Below are positions 30,143 to 39,987 of a stretch of 64,000 nucleotides of DNA, one piece after another; the stretch's first letter is position 1; each line of letters starts with the position of its first letter. The translations under genes and the position numbers were made by a program. The stretch comes from Serratia ficaria (GTDB taxonomy: Bacteria > Pseudomonadota > Gammaproteobacteria > Enterobacterales > Enterobacteriaceae): the NCBI RefSeq assembly GCF_900187015.1, contig NZ_LT906479.1:4278001-4342000 (forward strand). The letters are read 5' to 3'. The notes under the pieces are model-generated. The model ran no database searches. It was not told the DNA's origin and saw only the letters and a list, made by a program, of their open reading frames with translations.

Positions 30143-30475
30143 ATGGCCGAAATAACCGATTTTATGAAGCTGGATATGCGCATCGGCGCAATCATCTCTG
30201 TGGAATATAACGATAAAGCGTTAAAGCCGGCATATAAGCTGCAGATCGATTTCGGTGAAGAGATCGGCGTAAAAAACAGCTCGGCGCAATTATGTGAAAA
30301 TTATAAAGAAGATGAACTGCTTGGTCGGAAAGTTATCTCTGTGGTTAATTTCCCCGCCAAACGGGTTGCCGGATTTAAATCCGAGGTATTGGTGCTTGCT
30401 GCTGTCACCAGGGATAAAGGAACCGTCTTGCTGAAGCCCGACTTCGACGTTGAGATCGGCAGCAAGATCTTATAA
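30143..30475 (+). CDS. CsaA-like tRNA-binding-domain protein
   Basis: A 110-residue single-domain protein with the EMAP-II/tRNA-binding OB fold: it starts ITDFMKLDMRIGAIISVE and has VISVVNFPAKRVAGFKSEVLVLA, as in CsaA and the C-terminus of some aminoacyl-tRNA synthetases. CsaA proteins are described as dimeric with chaperone-like or tRNA-binding activity. Base composition is clearly lower in GC than neighbouring genes, a sign of transfer. It lies 36 bases upstream of the oxygenase gene and probably shares its transcript. Confidence 0.8.
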   Translation: MAEITDFMKLDMRIGAIISVEYNDKALKPAYKLQIDFGEEIGVKNSSAQLCENYKEDELLGRKVISVVNFPAKRVAGFKSEVLVLAAVTRDKGTVLLKPDFDVEIGSKIL

Positions 30476-30511
30476 CCGTCAGTTTACCCTCACCCGAGAG
30501 GCAATAGAGAA

Positions 30512-31393
30512 ATGCAACAGCTATCCCTGCTTGACGCCATAAAGAAGGAATACCAGGAAAAGCGCGCGGCTTTTATTCCCGGTGATACCATGAAGGACAT
30601 CTTGTTGGCTCTTGGCGCACTGCCCGAAGACTTTGCCAAACTGGCGCAGGTCAGCAATCATCTGGCGGACGATCCCACGTTGCCCTTCCGCAAATCGAGA
30701 AATGGCCGCTTCTGCTTTAACTTTGATGATGGCCGCATAGAACGACTGGAATTCCAGCCTTTTGTGTTGTCGGTGGAGGAAGACTTTATCCGCCATGACT
30801 CGGGGAAGATTCGCCACTTCCGCGGCATCAACGATGACCTGCAGTTGAACACGGTATTTCAGGCGATAATGCGCTTCAAAGCCTACATCATCGACGGCGT
30901 CAGCGTGGCCCCGCGCGCCAGGCTGAATCAGGACATCAATAAGTTTGTCTGCACCGTTTTCAATCTGCGCACCCTCACGACGCCACGCGTGCTCGGTGAG
31001 CCGGCTCTGGAAGGCGTACACAGCGACGGGGTCGACCACACCATGACCACCTTCCTGGGCAGCGAGAACATGACCGCTGACAGCGCCAAAACCTTCATCC
31101 ACGACATGCAGGAAACCAGCGGGATCAAATATCATCAGGCCAACAAGGCGCTGATCCTCGGTGAAATACAGCACAAGACGTTTCTCGATACTCTGCTGGT
31201 GGTCGACCATGAAAGGAAGCACAGCCTGTCGCCGGTGGTCGCTCAGGATAAAGCCAAAGACTCGACCCGAGACATGCTGATTTTCTTCACCCGAAAACCG
31301 GTTGAAGATGGCCATGTTTCTTTTAAATATGACTCCTTCAACCCACACGCCGAAATACCGCTTGCTATAGACATGCTGGCCAAAGCCGGCTGA
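30512..31393 (+). CDS. 2-oxoglutarate/Fe(II)-dependent oxygenase, amino-acid hydroxylase-like
   Basis: A 293-residue cytosolic enzyme with the facial triad of Fe(II)/2-oxoglutarate oxygenases: H170-x-D172 in EGVHSDGVDH and a distal histidine, most likely H237 in RKHSLSPV, followed by R253 (RDMLIFF) to hold 2-oxoglutarate. The EGVHxDGVD form is that of the 2OG-Fe_Oxy_2 family, which includes the L-isoleucine 4-hydroxylase of Bacillus thuringiensis. The substrate here is unknown; a free aliphatic amino acid is an inference strengthened by the neighbouring branched-chain amino acid carrier gene. Confidence 0.75.
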   Translation: MQQLSLLDAIKKEYQEKRAAFIPGDTMKDILLALGALPEDFAKLAQVSNHLADDPTLPFRKSRNGRFCFNFDDGRIERLEFQPFVLSVEEDFIRHDSGKIRHFRGINDDLQLNTVFQAIMRFKAYIIDGVSVAPRARLNQDINKFVCTVFNLRTLTTPRVLGEPALEGVHSDGVDHTMTTFLGSENMTADSAKTFIHDMQETSGIKYHQANKALILGEIQHKTFLDTLLVVDHERKHSLSPVVAQDKAKDSTRDMLIFFTRKPVEDGHVSFKYDSFNPHAEIPLAIDMLAKAG

Positions 31394-31619
31394 CGCCCTT
31401 TGTCATTGCCACCGGTTGCCGTTTATTTCCTGCTATCCGGCGACCGGTTCATTCCCTGCGTCAGGCTGATTCATCGCGGCGTAAATCAGGCTTTTGTCGG
31501 CAAAATATTATATCCTGCACGCCGAAATTTTTATGGGCGCCCGATAGCCCATCGCGCCTGCCCCTGATTTTTACCGGCGCCAGGTTGTTCTTATCGTACA
31601 CAGGCAATGCAATCCCCTT

Positions 31620-32923
31620 ATGACGACACGCTTATCCCCCAAAGACATCATCGCCCTGGGCTTTATGACCTTCGCCCTGTTTGTCGGCGCCGGCAATATC
31701 ATTGCCTGCAGTCCGGCGAGCACCTGTGGCCGGCCGCCGCGGGCTTTATGGTCACCGCCGTCGCCCTGCCGGTGATCGCCGTGATCGCGCTGGCGCGCGT
31801 CGGCGGCAGCATCGGCCTGTTGACCGGCCCGCTCGGCCGCCGGGCCGGCCTGCTGCTGGCTATCGTCTGTTATCTGGCGCTCGGCCCGCTGTTCGCCACG
31901 CCGCGCACCGCCAACGTCTCTTTCGCTTTGGGCATCGCGCCTTTTACCGGCGACGGCGCCCTGCCGCAGTTCATCTACAGCCTGCTGTTCTTCACGCTGG
32001 CGATGGTTATCTCGCTGTACCCCGGACGGCTGCTGGATAACGTCGGCCATATTCTGGCGCCGCTGAAGATCCTCGCGCTGGCCGCGCTCGGCATTGCCGC
32101 GCTGGTTTGGCCCGCCGGCGCGCCGATCCCCGCCAGCGGCAGCTATCAGAACGCAGCGTTCTCCACCGGGTTCGTGCAGGGGTATCTGACCATGGACACG
32201 CTGTCGGCGCTGATGTTCGGCTCGATTATCGTTACCGCCGCCCGATCGCGCGGCGTCGACGATCCTGGTTTGCTGATGCGCTACACCCTGTGGGCCAGCC
32301 TGATTGCCGGCATCGGCCTGACGCTGGTGTATATCTGCATGTTCAAACTGGGTGCCGGCAGCGGCGGCCTGGTCGCCGAACGGCAAGACGGCGCGGCGAT
32401 CCTGCATGCCTATGTGCAGCACACCTTCGGCGAGGGGGGCAGCCTGTTTATGGCCATCCTGATGTTCATCGCCTGTCTGGTGACCGCGGTGGGCATGACC
32501 TGCGCCTGCGCCGATTTCTTTTCCCGCCATGTGCCGCTGTCTTACCGCACGCTGGTGGCTATTCTCGCCGCATTCGCCATGCTGGTGTCCAACCTCGGGC
32601 TGGCCACGCTGATCCGCGTGTCGATCCCGGTGCTGACGGCCATCTATCCCCCGTGCATCGCCCTGGTGTTGCTCAGCTTCAGCCAGAGCCGCTGGCGCAG
32701 CGCCAACCGCGTGTTCGCGCCGGTGATCGCCACCAGCCTGCTGTTTGGCCTCGCCGACGGCATCAGGGCCTCCAGCTTCGGCGGCCTGCTGCCCGCCGGG
32801 TTCGAACGCCTGCCGCTGGCGGATCAGGGGCTGGTATGGCTGCTGCCCACGCTGCTGGCGCTGTTGCTGGCGGCGATTTACGATCGGCTGCGCGCGCCCC
32901 GCCGGGACAAGGTCCCGACATAA
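31620..32923 (+). pseudogene. brnQ: Branched-chain amino acid carrier BrnQ paralogue, broken by a frameshifting deletion
   Basis: BrnQ proteins are Na+- or H+-coupled importers of Leu, Ile and Val with 12 helices. The true start at 31620 reads [20 protein letters not shown] then FVGAGNII, and the family then continues FPPMVGLQSGEH. At 31703/31704 about 16 bases coding FPPMV and part of G are missing, so the original frame stops at 31773-31775 after 51 codons, and the rest ([19 protein letters not shown] onwards, about 405 residues) continues in the frame of an upstream ATG at 31607. That longer frame has a nonsense N-terminus and would lack helix 1. A working carrier is unlikely. Confidence 0.8.
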
Positions 32924-32925
32924 AA

Positions 32926-32950
32926 AAAAGCCCGGCGTTGCCGGGCTTTT
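32926..32950. terminator. Bidirectional terminator between brnQ and tktA
   Basis: The stem AAAAGCCCGGC / GCCGGGCTTTT has a three-base loop, with T runs in both directions, between convergent genes. Confidence 0.9.
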
Positions 32951-32973
32951 TATTGGCTAACGCCAGGGGCCGC

Positions 32974-34968
32974 TTACTTCAGCAGCGCCTGCGCCTTGGC
33001 CACCACATTGTCCACGGTGAAGCCGAACTCCTTGAACAGCTGCTCCGCCGGCGCCGACTCGCCAAAGGTGGTCATGCCCACGATGGCGCCGTTCAGCCCC
33101 ACGTACTTGTACCAGTAGTCCGCGATACCCGCTTCCACCGCCACGCGCGCGCTCACCGCCGCCGGCAGCACCGATTCGCGGTACGCCGCATCCTGCTTGT
33201 CGAACGCGTCGGTAGACGGCATCGACACCACGCGTACCTTACGGCCCGCAGCAGTCAGTTGGTCCGCCGCTTCCACCGTGATACCCACTTCCGAACCGGT
33301 GGCAATCAGGATGACCTCCGGCGTGCCGGCGCAGTCTTTCAGCACGTAGCCGCCGCGGTACACGTTCGCCAGCTGCTCCGCGCTGCGCGGCTGCTGGGTC
33401 AGGTTCTGACGCGAGAAAATCAGCGTGGTCGGGCCGTCGTTGCGCTCGATGCCGTACTGCCAGGCAATCGCCGATTCCACCTGGTCGCACGGGCGCCAGG
33501 TGCTCATGTTCGGGGTCACCCGCAGGCTGGCAATCTGCTCCACCGGCTGGTGGGTCGGGCCGTCTTCGCCCAGACCGATGGAGTCGTGGGTGTAGACGAA
33601 CACGTTGCGCAGCTTCATCAGCGCCGCCATGCGCACCGCGTTGCGGGCGTATTCCACGAACATCAGGAAGGTCGCCGAGTACGGCAGGAAGCCGCCGTGC
33701 AGCGCGATGCCGTTGGTGATGGCGGTCATGCCGAACTCGCGCACGCCGTAGTGGATGTAGTTGCCCGCCGGGTCGACGTTCAGCGCTTTCGAACCGGACC
33801 ATAGGGTCAGGTTGCTCGGCGCCAGGTCGGCGGAGCCGCCGAGGAACTCGGGCAGTACCTTGCCGAACGCTTCCAGCGCGTTCTGCGACGCCTTGCGGCT
33901 GGCGATGTTGGCCGGGTTGGCCTGCAGCTGCTCGACGAATTTCTGCGCGTCGGCTTTCCAGTTCGCCGGCAGTTCGCCGTTCATGCGGCGCTTGAACTCG
34001 GCGGCCAGCTCAGGGAAAGCCTGGGCGTAGGCGGCGAACCTGTCGTTCCAGGCCGCTTCTTTGGCCTGGCCGGCTTCTTTGGCGTCCCACTGGGCATAGA
34101 TGTCCTGCGGGATTTCGAAGGCGGCGTATTTCCAGCCCAGGGCTTCGCGGGTGGCGGCCACTTCGGCGGCGCCCAGCGCGGCGCCGTGCACGTCGTGGGT
34201 GCCGGCCTTGTTCGGTGAGCCGAAACCGATGACGGTCTTGCACATCAGCAGGGACGGCTTGTCGGCCACCTTGCGGGCTTCCTCAATCGCCGCCTTGATG
34301 GCGTCCGGGTTGTGGCCGTCGACGTGGCGCACCACGTGCCAGCCGTAGGCTTCGAAGCGCTCGGCGGTGTCGTCGGTGAACCAGCCGTCGACGTGGCCGT
34401 CGATGGAGATGCCGTTGTCATCGTAGAAGGCGGTCAGCTTGCCGAGCTTGAGGGTGCCGGCCAGCGAACAGACTTCGTGAGAGATGCCTTCCATCATGCA
34501 GCCGTCGCCCATAAAGGCGTAGGTGTGGTGGTCGACGACGTCATGGCCCGGGCGGTTGAACTGCGCGGCCAGGGTGCGTTCGGCGATGGCGAAGCCGACG
34601 GCGTTGGCGATGCCCTGGCCGAGCGGGCCGGTGGTGGTTTCCACGCCTGGGGTATAGCCGTATTCCGGGTGGCCCGGCGTTTTGGAGTGGAGCTGACGGA
34701 AGTTTTCCAGCTCGCTCATCGGCAGGTCATAGCCGGTGAGGTGCAGCAGGCTGTAAATCAACATGGAGCCGTGGCCGTTGGAGAGCACGAAACGGTCGCG
34801 GTCAGCCCAGTGCGGGTTGGTCGGGTTGTGGTTCAGGTAGTCGCGCCACAGGACTTCGGCGATGTCCGCCATGCCCATAGGTGCGCCCGGGTGGCCGGAA
34901 TTCGCTTTTTGTACGGCGTCCATGCTGAGTGCGCGGATGGCGTTGGCAAGCTCTTTACGAGAGGACAT
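32974..34968 (-). CDS. tktA: Transketolase
   Basis: TPP-dependent transfer of two-carbon units between sugar phosphates in the pentose phosphate pathway. The 664 residues match TktA of E. coli (663). Motifs: [33 protein letters not shown], the TPP/metal site [12 protein letters not shown], and the second-domain [18 protein letters not shown]. It is divergent from loiP, as in E. coli, and supplies erythrose-4-phosphate for Epd. Confidence 0.98.
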   Translation of the reverse strand: MSSRKELANAIRALSMDAVQKANSGHPGAPMGMADIAEVLWRDYLNHNPTNPHWADRDRFVLSNGHGSMLIYSLLHLTGYDLPMSELENFRQLHSKTPGHPEYGYTPGVETTTGPLGQGIANAVGFAIAERTLAAQFNRPGHDVVDHHTYAFMGDGCMMEGISHEVCSLAGTLKLGKLTAFYDDNGISIDGHVDGWFTDDTAERFEAYGWHVVRHVDGHNPDAIKAAIEEARKVADKPSLLMCKTVIGFGSPNKAGTHDVHGAALGAAEVAATREALGWKYAAFEIPQDIYAQWDAKEAGQAKEAAWNDRFAAYAQAFPELAAEFKRRMNGELPANWKADAQKFVEQLQANPANIASRKASQNALEAFGKVLPEFLGGSADLAPSNLTLWSGSKALNVDPAGNYIHYGVREFGMTAITNGIALHGGFLPYSATFLMFVEYARNAVRMAALMKLRNVFVYTHDSIGLGEDGPTHQPVEQIASLRVTPNMSTWRPCDQVESAIAWQYGIERNDGPTTLIFSRQNLTQQPRSAEQLANVYRGGYVLKDCAGTPEVILIATGSEVGITVEAADQLTAAGRKVRVVSMPSTDAFDKQDAAYRESVLPAAVSARVAVEAGIADYWYKYVGLNGAIVGMTTFGESAPAEQLFKEFGFTVDNVVAKAQALLK

Positions 34969-35206
34969 GTTTTACTCCAGGTCGGATTAAAAAAGCGGTC
35001 AAGTTCTCTATTTTCTCAGACTCCGCATTAAAACGGCAATCCCTAATGCCAAATGAGAGCGAGTTCACAACTTATTAGCACGATTGGACGGTTTTTCGGA
35101 ATAACACTATTCTCGCTACGCCTGACGTACACTAGTCTCATGCGGCAAGATTTCCCAAAAGCAAAATTGCACCGTTCCCTTGTTACTATCACAGGAAGAT
35201 GGCCTT

Positions 35207-35959
35207 ATGAAAATTCGTACCTCTTTGATTGCATTAAGCATTGCCACCTTGGTAAGCGGCTGTCAAAACCTGAATACCAGCACGCTGATGCAGTCCGGAG
35301 CGCAGGCGTTCCAGGCGGCAACGCTGAGCAATGACGACGTGAAAACCCTGAGTGATAAATCCTGCGCAGAGATGGACAGCAAGGCACAAATCGCGCCGGC
35401 CGACAGCACCTACGCCAAACGCCTGAACAAAATCGCCGCGGCGCTCGGGGATAACATCAACGGCACGCCGGCCAACTATAAGGTCTACGTGACCAAAGAC
35501 GTCAACGCCTGGGCGATGGCCAACGGCTGTATCCGCGTATACAGCGGCCTGATGGACATGATGACCGACAACGAAGTGGAAGGCGTGCTGGGCCATGAAA
35601 TGGGCCACGTGGCGCTGGGCCATACCCGCAAGGCGATGCAGGTCGCCTACGGCACCGTGGCGCTGCGCACCGCGGCCTCTTCCGCCGGCGGCATCATCGG
35701 CTCGCTGTCGCAGTCGCAGCTGGCGGACATCGGCGAAAAACTGGTGAGCGCCCAGTTCTCCCAGAAGCAGGAAAGCGAAGCGGATGACTACTCGTTCGAC
35801 CTGATGAAAAAACGCGGCATCGATCCGAACGGCCTGGTCACCAGCTTTGAAAAACTGGCGAAAATGGAGGCCGGCCGTCAAAGCAGCATGTTCGACGATC
35901 ACCCGTCTTCCGAAGCGCGCGCGCAGCACATTCGCGAACGCATCGCGGCAGGCAAGTAA
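35207..35959 (+). CDS. loiP: Metalloprotease LoiP, outer-membrane lipoprotein
   Basis: LoiP (YggG) is an M48 zinc protease that acts in envelope quality control at low osmolarity. The ATG at 35207, preceded by AGGAAG, starts a lipoprotein signal with lipobox LVSGC (C19). The zinc site is HEMGH at residues 130-134, with the downstream glutamate in SEADDYSFDLM. The 250 residues agree with E. coli (252). It ends at a bidirectional terminator shared with the catabolic operon. Confidence 0.95.
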   Translation: MKIRTSLIALSIATLVSGCQNLNTSTLMQSGAQAFQAATLSNDDVKTLSDKSCAEMDSKAQIAPADSTYAKRLNKIAAALGDNINGTPANYKVYVTKDVNAWAMANGCIRVYSGLMDMMTDNEVEGVLGHEMGHVALGHTRKAMQVAYGTVALRTAASSAGGIIGSLSQSQLADIGEKLVSAQFSQKQESEADDYSFDLMKKRGIDPNGLVTSFEKLAKMEAGRQSSMFDDHPSSEARAQHIRERIAAGK

Positions 35960-35964
35960 CAACC

Positions 35965-35993
35965 AAAACGCCCGGCAAGCGCCGGGCGTTTTT
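35965..35993. terminator. Bidirectional terminator between loiP and the catabolic operon
   Basis: The stem AAAACGCCCGGC / GCCGGGCGTTTT has a four-base loop and T runs on both sides. It marks the 3' end of the 14-gene minus-strand operon. Confidence 0.92.
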
Positions 35994-36000
35994 CATTGCC

Positions 36001-37644
36001 TCAGTACAAGGTCTTCTGCGGCGGCCCGGCAAAGGTCAGCGGCCCGACGCGCTTCATGTCCACCTCGACCACCGACGGCCCCGGATAGTTGATCGCCTCC
36101 GCCAGCACGCCGTTGAACTGCGCCGCATCGTCCACCTTCCAGGCTTTCAGCCCCATCGCCTCGGCGACCTGGGTAAAGGCCGGCGTGTGCAACTCGTTGT
36201 AGTACTGACGGCCGGCGAAATACTTGTCCTGAATGCCGCGCATCACGCCGTAACCGCCGTCGTTCATGATCAAGAGCGTGATATTGACCTGCTCCTGCGC
36301 CATGGTCGCCAGCTCGCCCAGCCCCAGCGCCAATCCGCCGTCGCCCACCAACCCCACCACCTTGCGTTGCGGGTTGGCGATCGCGGTGCCGATCGCCATC
36401 GGCAGCCCCATGCCGATGGCGCCCGCCAGCGAGTGGATATTGCACAGCGGAGAAATGGCCCGGAACAGGCGGCTGCCCCATACGCTGCCGGAGACGGTGA
36501 TGTCGCGCACCAGCAACCCGTCCTGCGGCAGCGCGGCGTCGATGGCGTCGTTGAGCCTGACGTACTCGCCGGACTGCTGGCGCAGCGCGCTCTCCGCCTG
36601 CTGCACCGCGCGGGCAATGTCTGCATCCCAGTCGGCGTTAACCTTTTCGGCCGGGCTCAGCCGCGCCGCCAGCGCATTAAGCAGCGCCGCGCAGTCGCCG
36701 TTGACCTGCTCGTCGGCCAGATAATTGCGGTTGGCCGCCGCCGGGTCGATGTCTATCTGCACCAGCGGGCGCGGCAGCGGCAGCGTCCAGGTGCGGGTTT
36801 CGTTGCTGCGCAGGCGCGAACCGGCCACCAGCGTCAGGTCGCATTGGGCCAAAATCGCCTCGATGCTCGGCGAGTTGTGGAACGCCCGCAGGCTGCGCGG
36901 ATGGCTATCCGGCAGGATGCCGCGCCCGTGGGTGCTGGAGATCACCGCCACCCCGGCGTCCGCCAGCTTGCGCACCGCTTCGCCGCAGGCCAGCGCGCCG
37001 CCGCCCAGCCACAGCAGCGGCCGCCTGGCCTGTTTCAGCCGCTGATACAGGCGCTCCACCGCCTGCGGGTCCGCCGCCGGCAGCGCAGCCGGCGCCGGCG
37101 GCCGGCTCAGCACCGCGCTGGACACCAGGCTGCTTTGAATATCGATCGGGATCTCCACCGCCACCGGACCGCAGGGCACCGTCTGCGCGTCCTGGATCGC
37201 CCGTTGGATCACCGCCACCGCCTGCTCCGGGGAATTGACCCGGTAAGCGCGCTTGGAACAGGCGCCGAGGAAACCGAGCTGATCGCGGGTTTCGTGAATG
37301 AAGCCGGCGTCGGCGTCCAGGTAAGCCTTTTCCACCTGACCGGTGATGTGCAGCAGCGGCGTATTGGCGTTCAGCGCCTCAATCATCGCGCCGACCGCGT
37401 TGCCCGCGCCGGCGCCGGTGCTGGTCAACGCCACGCCGAGGCCGGAGAAGCGTCCGTGGGCGTCGGCCATGGTAACCGCCCCCGCTTCGCCGCGCGCCGG
37501 CACGAAGCGGATCTGGCCGCGTTGCCCCACCGCATCGGCAATCGGCAGATTATGAATCGAAATGATGCCGTACATCGCCGACACCTCATACTGCTCCAGA
37601 GTCCGGGCTATCGCCTCGCCAACCGTCATTTTATCGCTCATCAT
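36001..37644 (-). CDS. TPP-dependent enzyme, probable 2-oxo acid decarboxylase
   Basis: A 547-residue protein with the three-domain layout of the acetolactate synthase/benzoylformate decarboxylase superfamily. The catalytic glutamate is E53 in PARGEAGAV; the TPP-metal motif runs from GDGG (434) to MND (about 462). The second ATG, one codon in, is an equally good start. It is the last gene of the operon, 47 bases after an aldehyde dehydrogenase, which suggests decarboxylation of a 2-oxo acid to an aldehyde that is then oxidised. A carboligase role cannot be excluded. Confidence 0.8.
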   Translation of the reverse strand: MMSDKMTVGEAIARTLEQYEVSAMYGIISIHNLPIADAVGQRGQIRFVPARGEAGAVTMADAHGRFSGLGVALTSTGAGAGNAVGAMIEALNANTPLLHITGQVEKAYLDADAGFIHETRDQLGFLGACSKRAYRVNSPEQAVAVIQRAIQDAQTVPCGPVAVEIPIDIQSSLVSSAVLSRPPAPAALPAADPQAVERLYQRLKQARRPLLWLGGGALACGEAVRKLADAGVAVISSTHGRGILPDSHPRSLRAFHNSPSIEAILAQCDLTLVAGSRLRSNETRTWTLPLPRPLVQIDIDPAAANRNYLADEQVNGDCAALLNALAARLSPAEKVNADWDADIARAVQQAESALRQQSGEYVRLNDAIDAALPQDGLLVRDITVSGSVWGSRLFRAISPLCNIHSLAGAIGMGLPMAIGTAIANPQRKVVGLVGDGGLALGLGELATMAQEQVNITLLIMNDGGYGVMRGIQDKYFAGRQYYNELHTPAFTQVAEAMGLKAWKVDDAAQFNGVLAEAINYPGPSVVEVDMKRVGPLTFAGPPQKTLY

Positions 37645-37691
37645 CAGCCTTCTTGTATGTTCGTTGTAGGGTTACGTACGGGAGATCGCGC

Positions 37692-39161
37692 CTAATCGCT
37701 CCAGCGATTCACCTGATGGCTCAGCGCCAGGTACAGGCTTTTCTGCTGCATGTAGGCTTTGATGCCGTGCAGGCCCTTTTCGCGGCCCAGACCGCTTTCT
37801 TTAAATCCGCCGAACGGCGTGGAAATCGAGAATGTCTTGTAGGTGTTGATCCACACGGTGCCGGTTTCCAGGCTGCCCGCCAGCGCCATGGCGCGCGGGA
37901 AGTCGCGGGTCCAAATGCCGGCCGCCAGCCCATACACCGAGTCGTTGGCCTGTTCAATCAGCTGGCGTTCGTCGTCGAACGGCAGCGCCACCAGCACCGG
38001 GCCGAAAATCTCTTCCTGGCAGACGCGGGCGTCGTTGTTCAAACCTTCGATAATGGTCGGCAGGTAGTAGCTGCCGCCCGCCAGCAGCGGATCCGCCGGC
38101 GCCTCGCCGCCGATCGTCACCTGTCCGCCTTCCTCGCGCGCCAGCGCCACGTAATCCGCCACGCTCTGGCGGTGTTTTTCGCTGATCAATGGGCCGAGAT
38201 GCACCCCCGGCACCAGCGGATTGCCGACGCGCAATCCGCCCGCCAGCGCCGTCAGGCGCGCCAGCAGCGGCTGATAAACAGAGCGATGGACGAACAGCCG
38301 CGAACCGGCGATGCACGCCTGCCCGGCCGAGCTGAAGATGCCGTAGCAGATGCCGCGCGCCGCCTGCTCCAGATCGGCGTCTTCCAGCACGATGGTCGGC
38401 GATTTGCCGCCCAACTCCAGCGAGGTCGGGATCAGTTTGTCGGCGGCGATGTGCGCCAAATGGCGCCCGGTGCCGGTGCCGCCGGTAAAGGAGATCTTTT
38501 TCACTAACGGGTGACGCGCCAACGCTTCGCCGATCACCGAGCCTTTGCCCGGCAGCACGCTCAGCAGCCCGGCGGGCAGACCGGCCTGTTCGAACAGCTC
38601 CGCCAGCTTCAGCGCCATCAGCGGCGTGGCCTCGGCCGGCTTGAGGATCACCGCATTGCCCGCCGCCAGCGCCGGCGCCACCTTCTGCATCTCGCTGGCG
38701 ATCGGCGAGTTCCACGGCGTAATGGCGGCGATCACCCCCAGCGGCTGATACTGGCTGAGCGTCATCACCTCGGCGCTGCGCTGGGTCGGCAGTTCCCCTT
38801 CCAGCACCTCGCAGGCGGCGGCGAAATAGCGTGCGGTAGCCGCCGCGCTGGCCACCAGGCCACGGGTTTCCGCCAGCGGCTTGCCGTTGTCGCGGGTCTG
38901 CAGTTCGGCCAATTGCTCCTGCTGCGCCAGGATCAGATTGCTGACGCGATAAAGGATCGAAGCGCGCTGATGCGGCATCAGACCGCGCCACTCCGGCTCG
39001 CGCCAGGCGCGCTCCGCCGCCTCCACCGCCTCGTTCACATCTTCGATGCCGGCGGCGCGCAGCCGCGCATTGACGCTGCCGTCGGCCGGAAACACCGAGG
39101 CCATCTCTTCGCCGCGGCCTTCGCGCCAGCGCCCGCCGACAAAAATAGTTAACCGTTCCAT
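37692..39161 (-). CDS. Aldehyde dehydrogenase
   Basis: NAD(P)+-dependent oxidation of an aldehyde to an acid. The 489 residues carry N151 (ITPWNSP), the general base E249 in LELGGKSP and the nucleophile C283 in SAGQACIAGSR. I chose the ATG at 39161, with AGGAG six bases upstream, over an ATG 8 codons earlier that overlaps the upstream gene. The partner is probably the product of the TPP enzyme downstream. It is closest in style to betaine/semialdehyde-type dehydrogenases; the substrate is unknown. Confidence 0.88.
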   Translation of the reverse strand: MERLTIFVGGRWREGRGEEMASVFPADGSVNARLRAAGIEDVNEAVEAAERAWREPEWRGLMPHQRASILYRVSNLILAQQEQLAELQTRDNGKPLAETRGLVASAAATARYFAAACEVLEGELPTQRSAEVMTLSQYQPLGVIAAITPWNSPIASEMQKVAPALAAGNAVILKPAEATPLMALKLAELFEQAGLPAGLLSVLPGKGSVIGEALARHPLVKKISFTGGTGTGRHLAHIAADKLIPTSLELGGKSPTIVLEDADLEQAARGICYGIFSSAGQACIAGSRLFVHRSVYQPLLARLTALAGGLRVGNPLVPGVHLGPLISEKHRQSVADYVALAREEGGQVTIGGEAPADPLLAGGSYYLPTIIEGLNNDARVCQEEIFGPVLVALPFDDERQLIEQANDSVYGLAAGIWTRDFPRAMALAGSLETGTVWINTYKTFSISTPFGGFKESGLGREKGLHGIKAYMQQKSLYLALSHQVNRWSD

Positions 39162-39177
39162 GCTTCGCTCCTGCCTC

Positions 39178-39972
39178 TCAGGCAATAAAACCGCCGTCGA
39201 CCAGACGACGGCAGGCCTGCACCGCGCTCAGCGCCGCCAGGGTTGATGTTTTGGGATTGCTCGCCAGCGGATTGCCGCTCAGCTCGATATGAAATTCGCC
39301 GAAGTCGCCGCATACCTGCAGCCGATGGGTGTTGCGTCGGGTAGTCGGGTCGACCAGCAGCCGCACCCGGGTGGCGTCCATCCCCAGTCCGTTGAGGGCG
39401 ATGGTCGCCGCCACGTTGGCGTTGGCCGGGAACAGCCGCGCCGCCTCACGCGCCGAACCTTCAAAAAATACCTGCGCCTCGCTCACCGCATCGAGGTCGA
39501 TCAGCTGCTCCGCCTTGCTGCCGCGCCAGCTGGCCGGGCTTTTGCAGGCCTGGTAGGTGACGCTGTCCAGCCCGCCCTCGCGCGCCGACGCCAGCCCATC
39601 CATGCCCGCCACCGCGCCGGACAGCACGATCACCTGCCCCCGGTGTTGCCGGCAGGCCTGTTGCAGCCGCTGCTGCAGCGCCGCGTCCGCCAGCGCGCCG
39701 GTGGAGATCACCGCCAGCGGCCAACCGCGTTGCAGCACCGCTTCGCCGAATTCCGCCACCGCCTGCTGGCTGGCGCACTCCAGCACCAAATCCGGCCGTT
39801 CGGCGCACTGGTCCGGATGGGTCAGCGCCTGCACCCGCCCGCCGAAGGCGCTGTCGATCGCCGCATGATGGGCTGCGCGCGCCAGGATCCAGCCTGCCGA
39901 TACGCCGTCCGGCAGCCGGGCCAGCACTTCCTTCGCCATCGCGCCGTAGCCAATCATCATGATCTTCTTCAT
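39178..39972 (-). CDS. L-aspartate dehydrogenase-like protein (NadX/DUF108 family)
   Basis: A 264-residue two-domain protein: an N-terminal Rossmann fold (KKIMMIGYGAMAKEVL) and the C-terminal aspartate dehydrogenase domain, with LSGAVAGMDGLASAREGGL and NVAATIALNGLGMDATRVRLLVDP. Known members interconvert aspartate and iminoaspartate/oxaloacetate with NAD(P). Inside a ring-degrading operon it more likely deaminates, or aminates, an aspartate-like intermediate than serves NAD synthesis. It sits 15 bases after an SDR gene and 16 before the aldehyde dehydrogenase gene. Confidence 0.82.
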   Translation of the reverse strand: MKKIMMIGYGAMAKEVLARLPDGVSAGWILARAAHHAAIDSAFGGRVQALTHPDQCAERPDLVLECASQQAVAEFGEAVLQRGWPLAVISTGALADAALQQRLQQACRQHRGQVIVLSGAVAGMDGLASAREGGLDSVTYQACKSPASWRGSKAEQLIDLDAVSEAQVFFEGSAREAARLFPANANVAATIALNGLGMDATRVRLLVDPTTRRNTHRLQVCGDFGEFHIELSGNPLASNPKTSTLAALSAVQACRRLVDGGFIA

Positions 39973-39987
39973 CGTTATCCCCTGCGA

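Noticed and set aside
32107..33804. 565-codon plus-strand frame spanning the brnQ 3' part and the tktA antisense strand
   Set aside because: It crosses the brnQ-tktA terminator and reads out-of-frame sequence of both genes.
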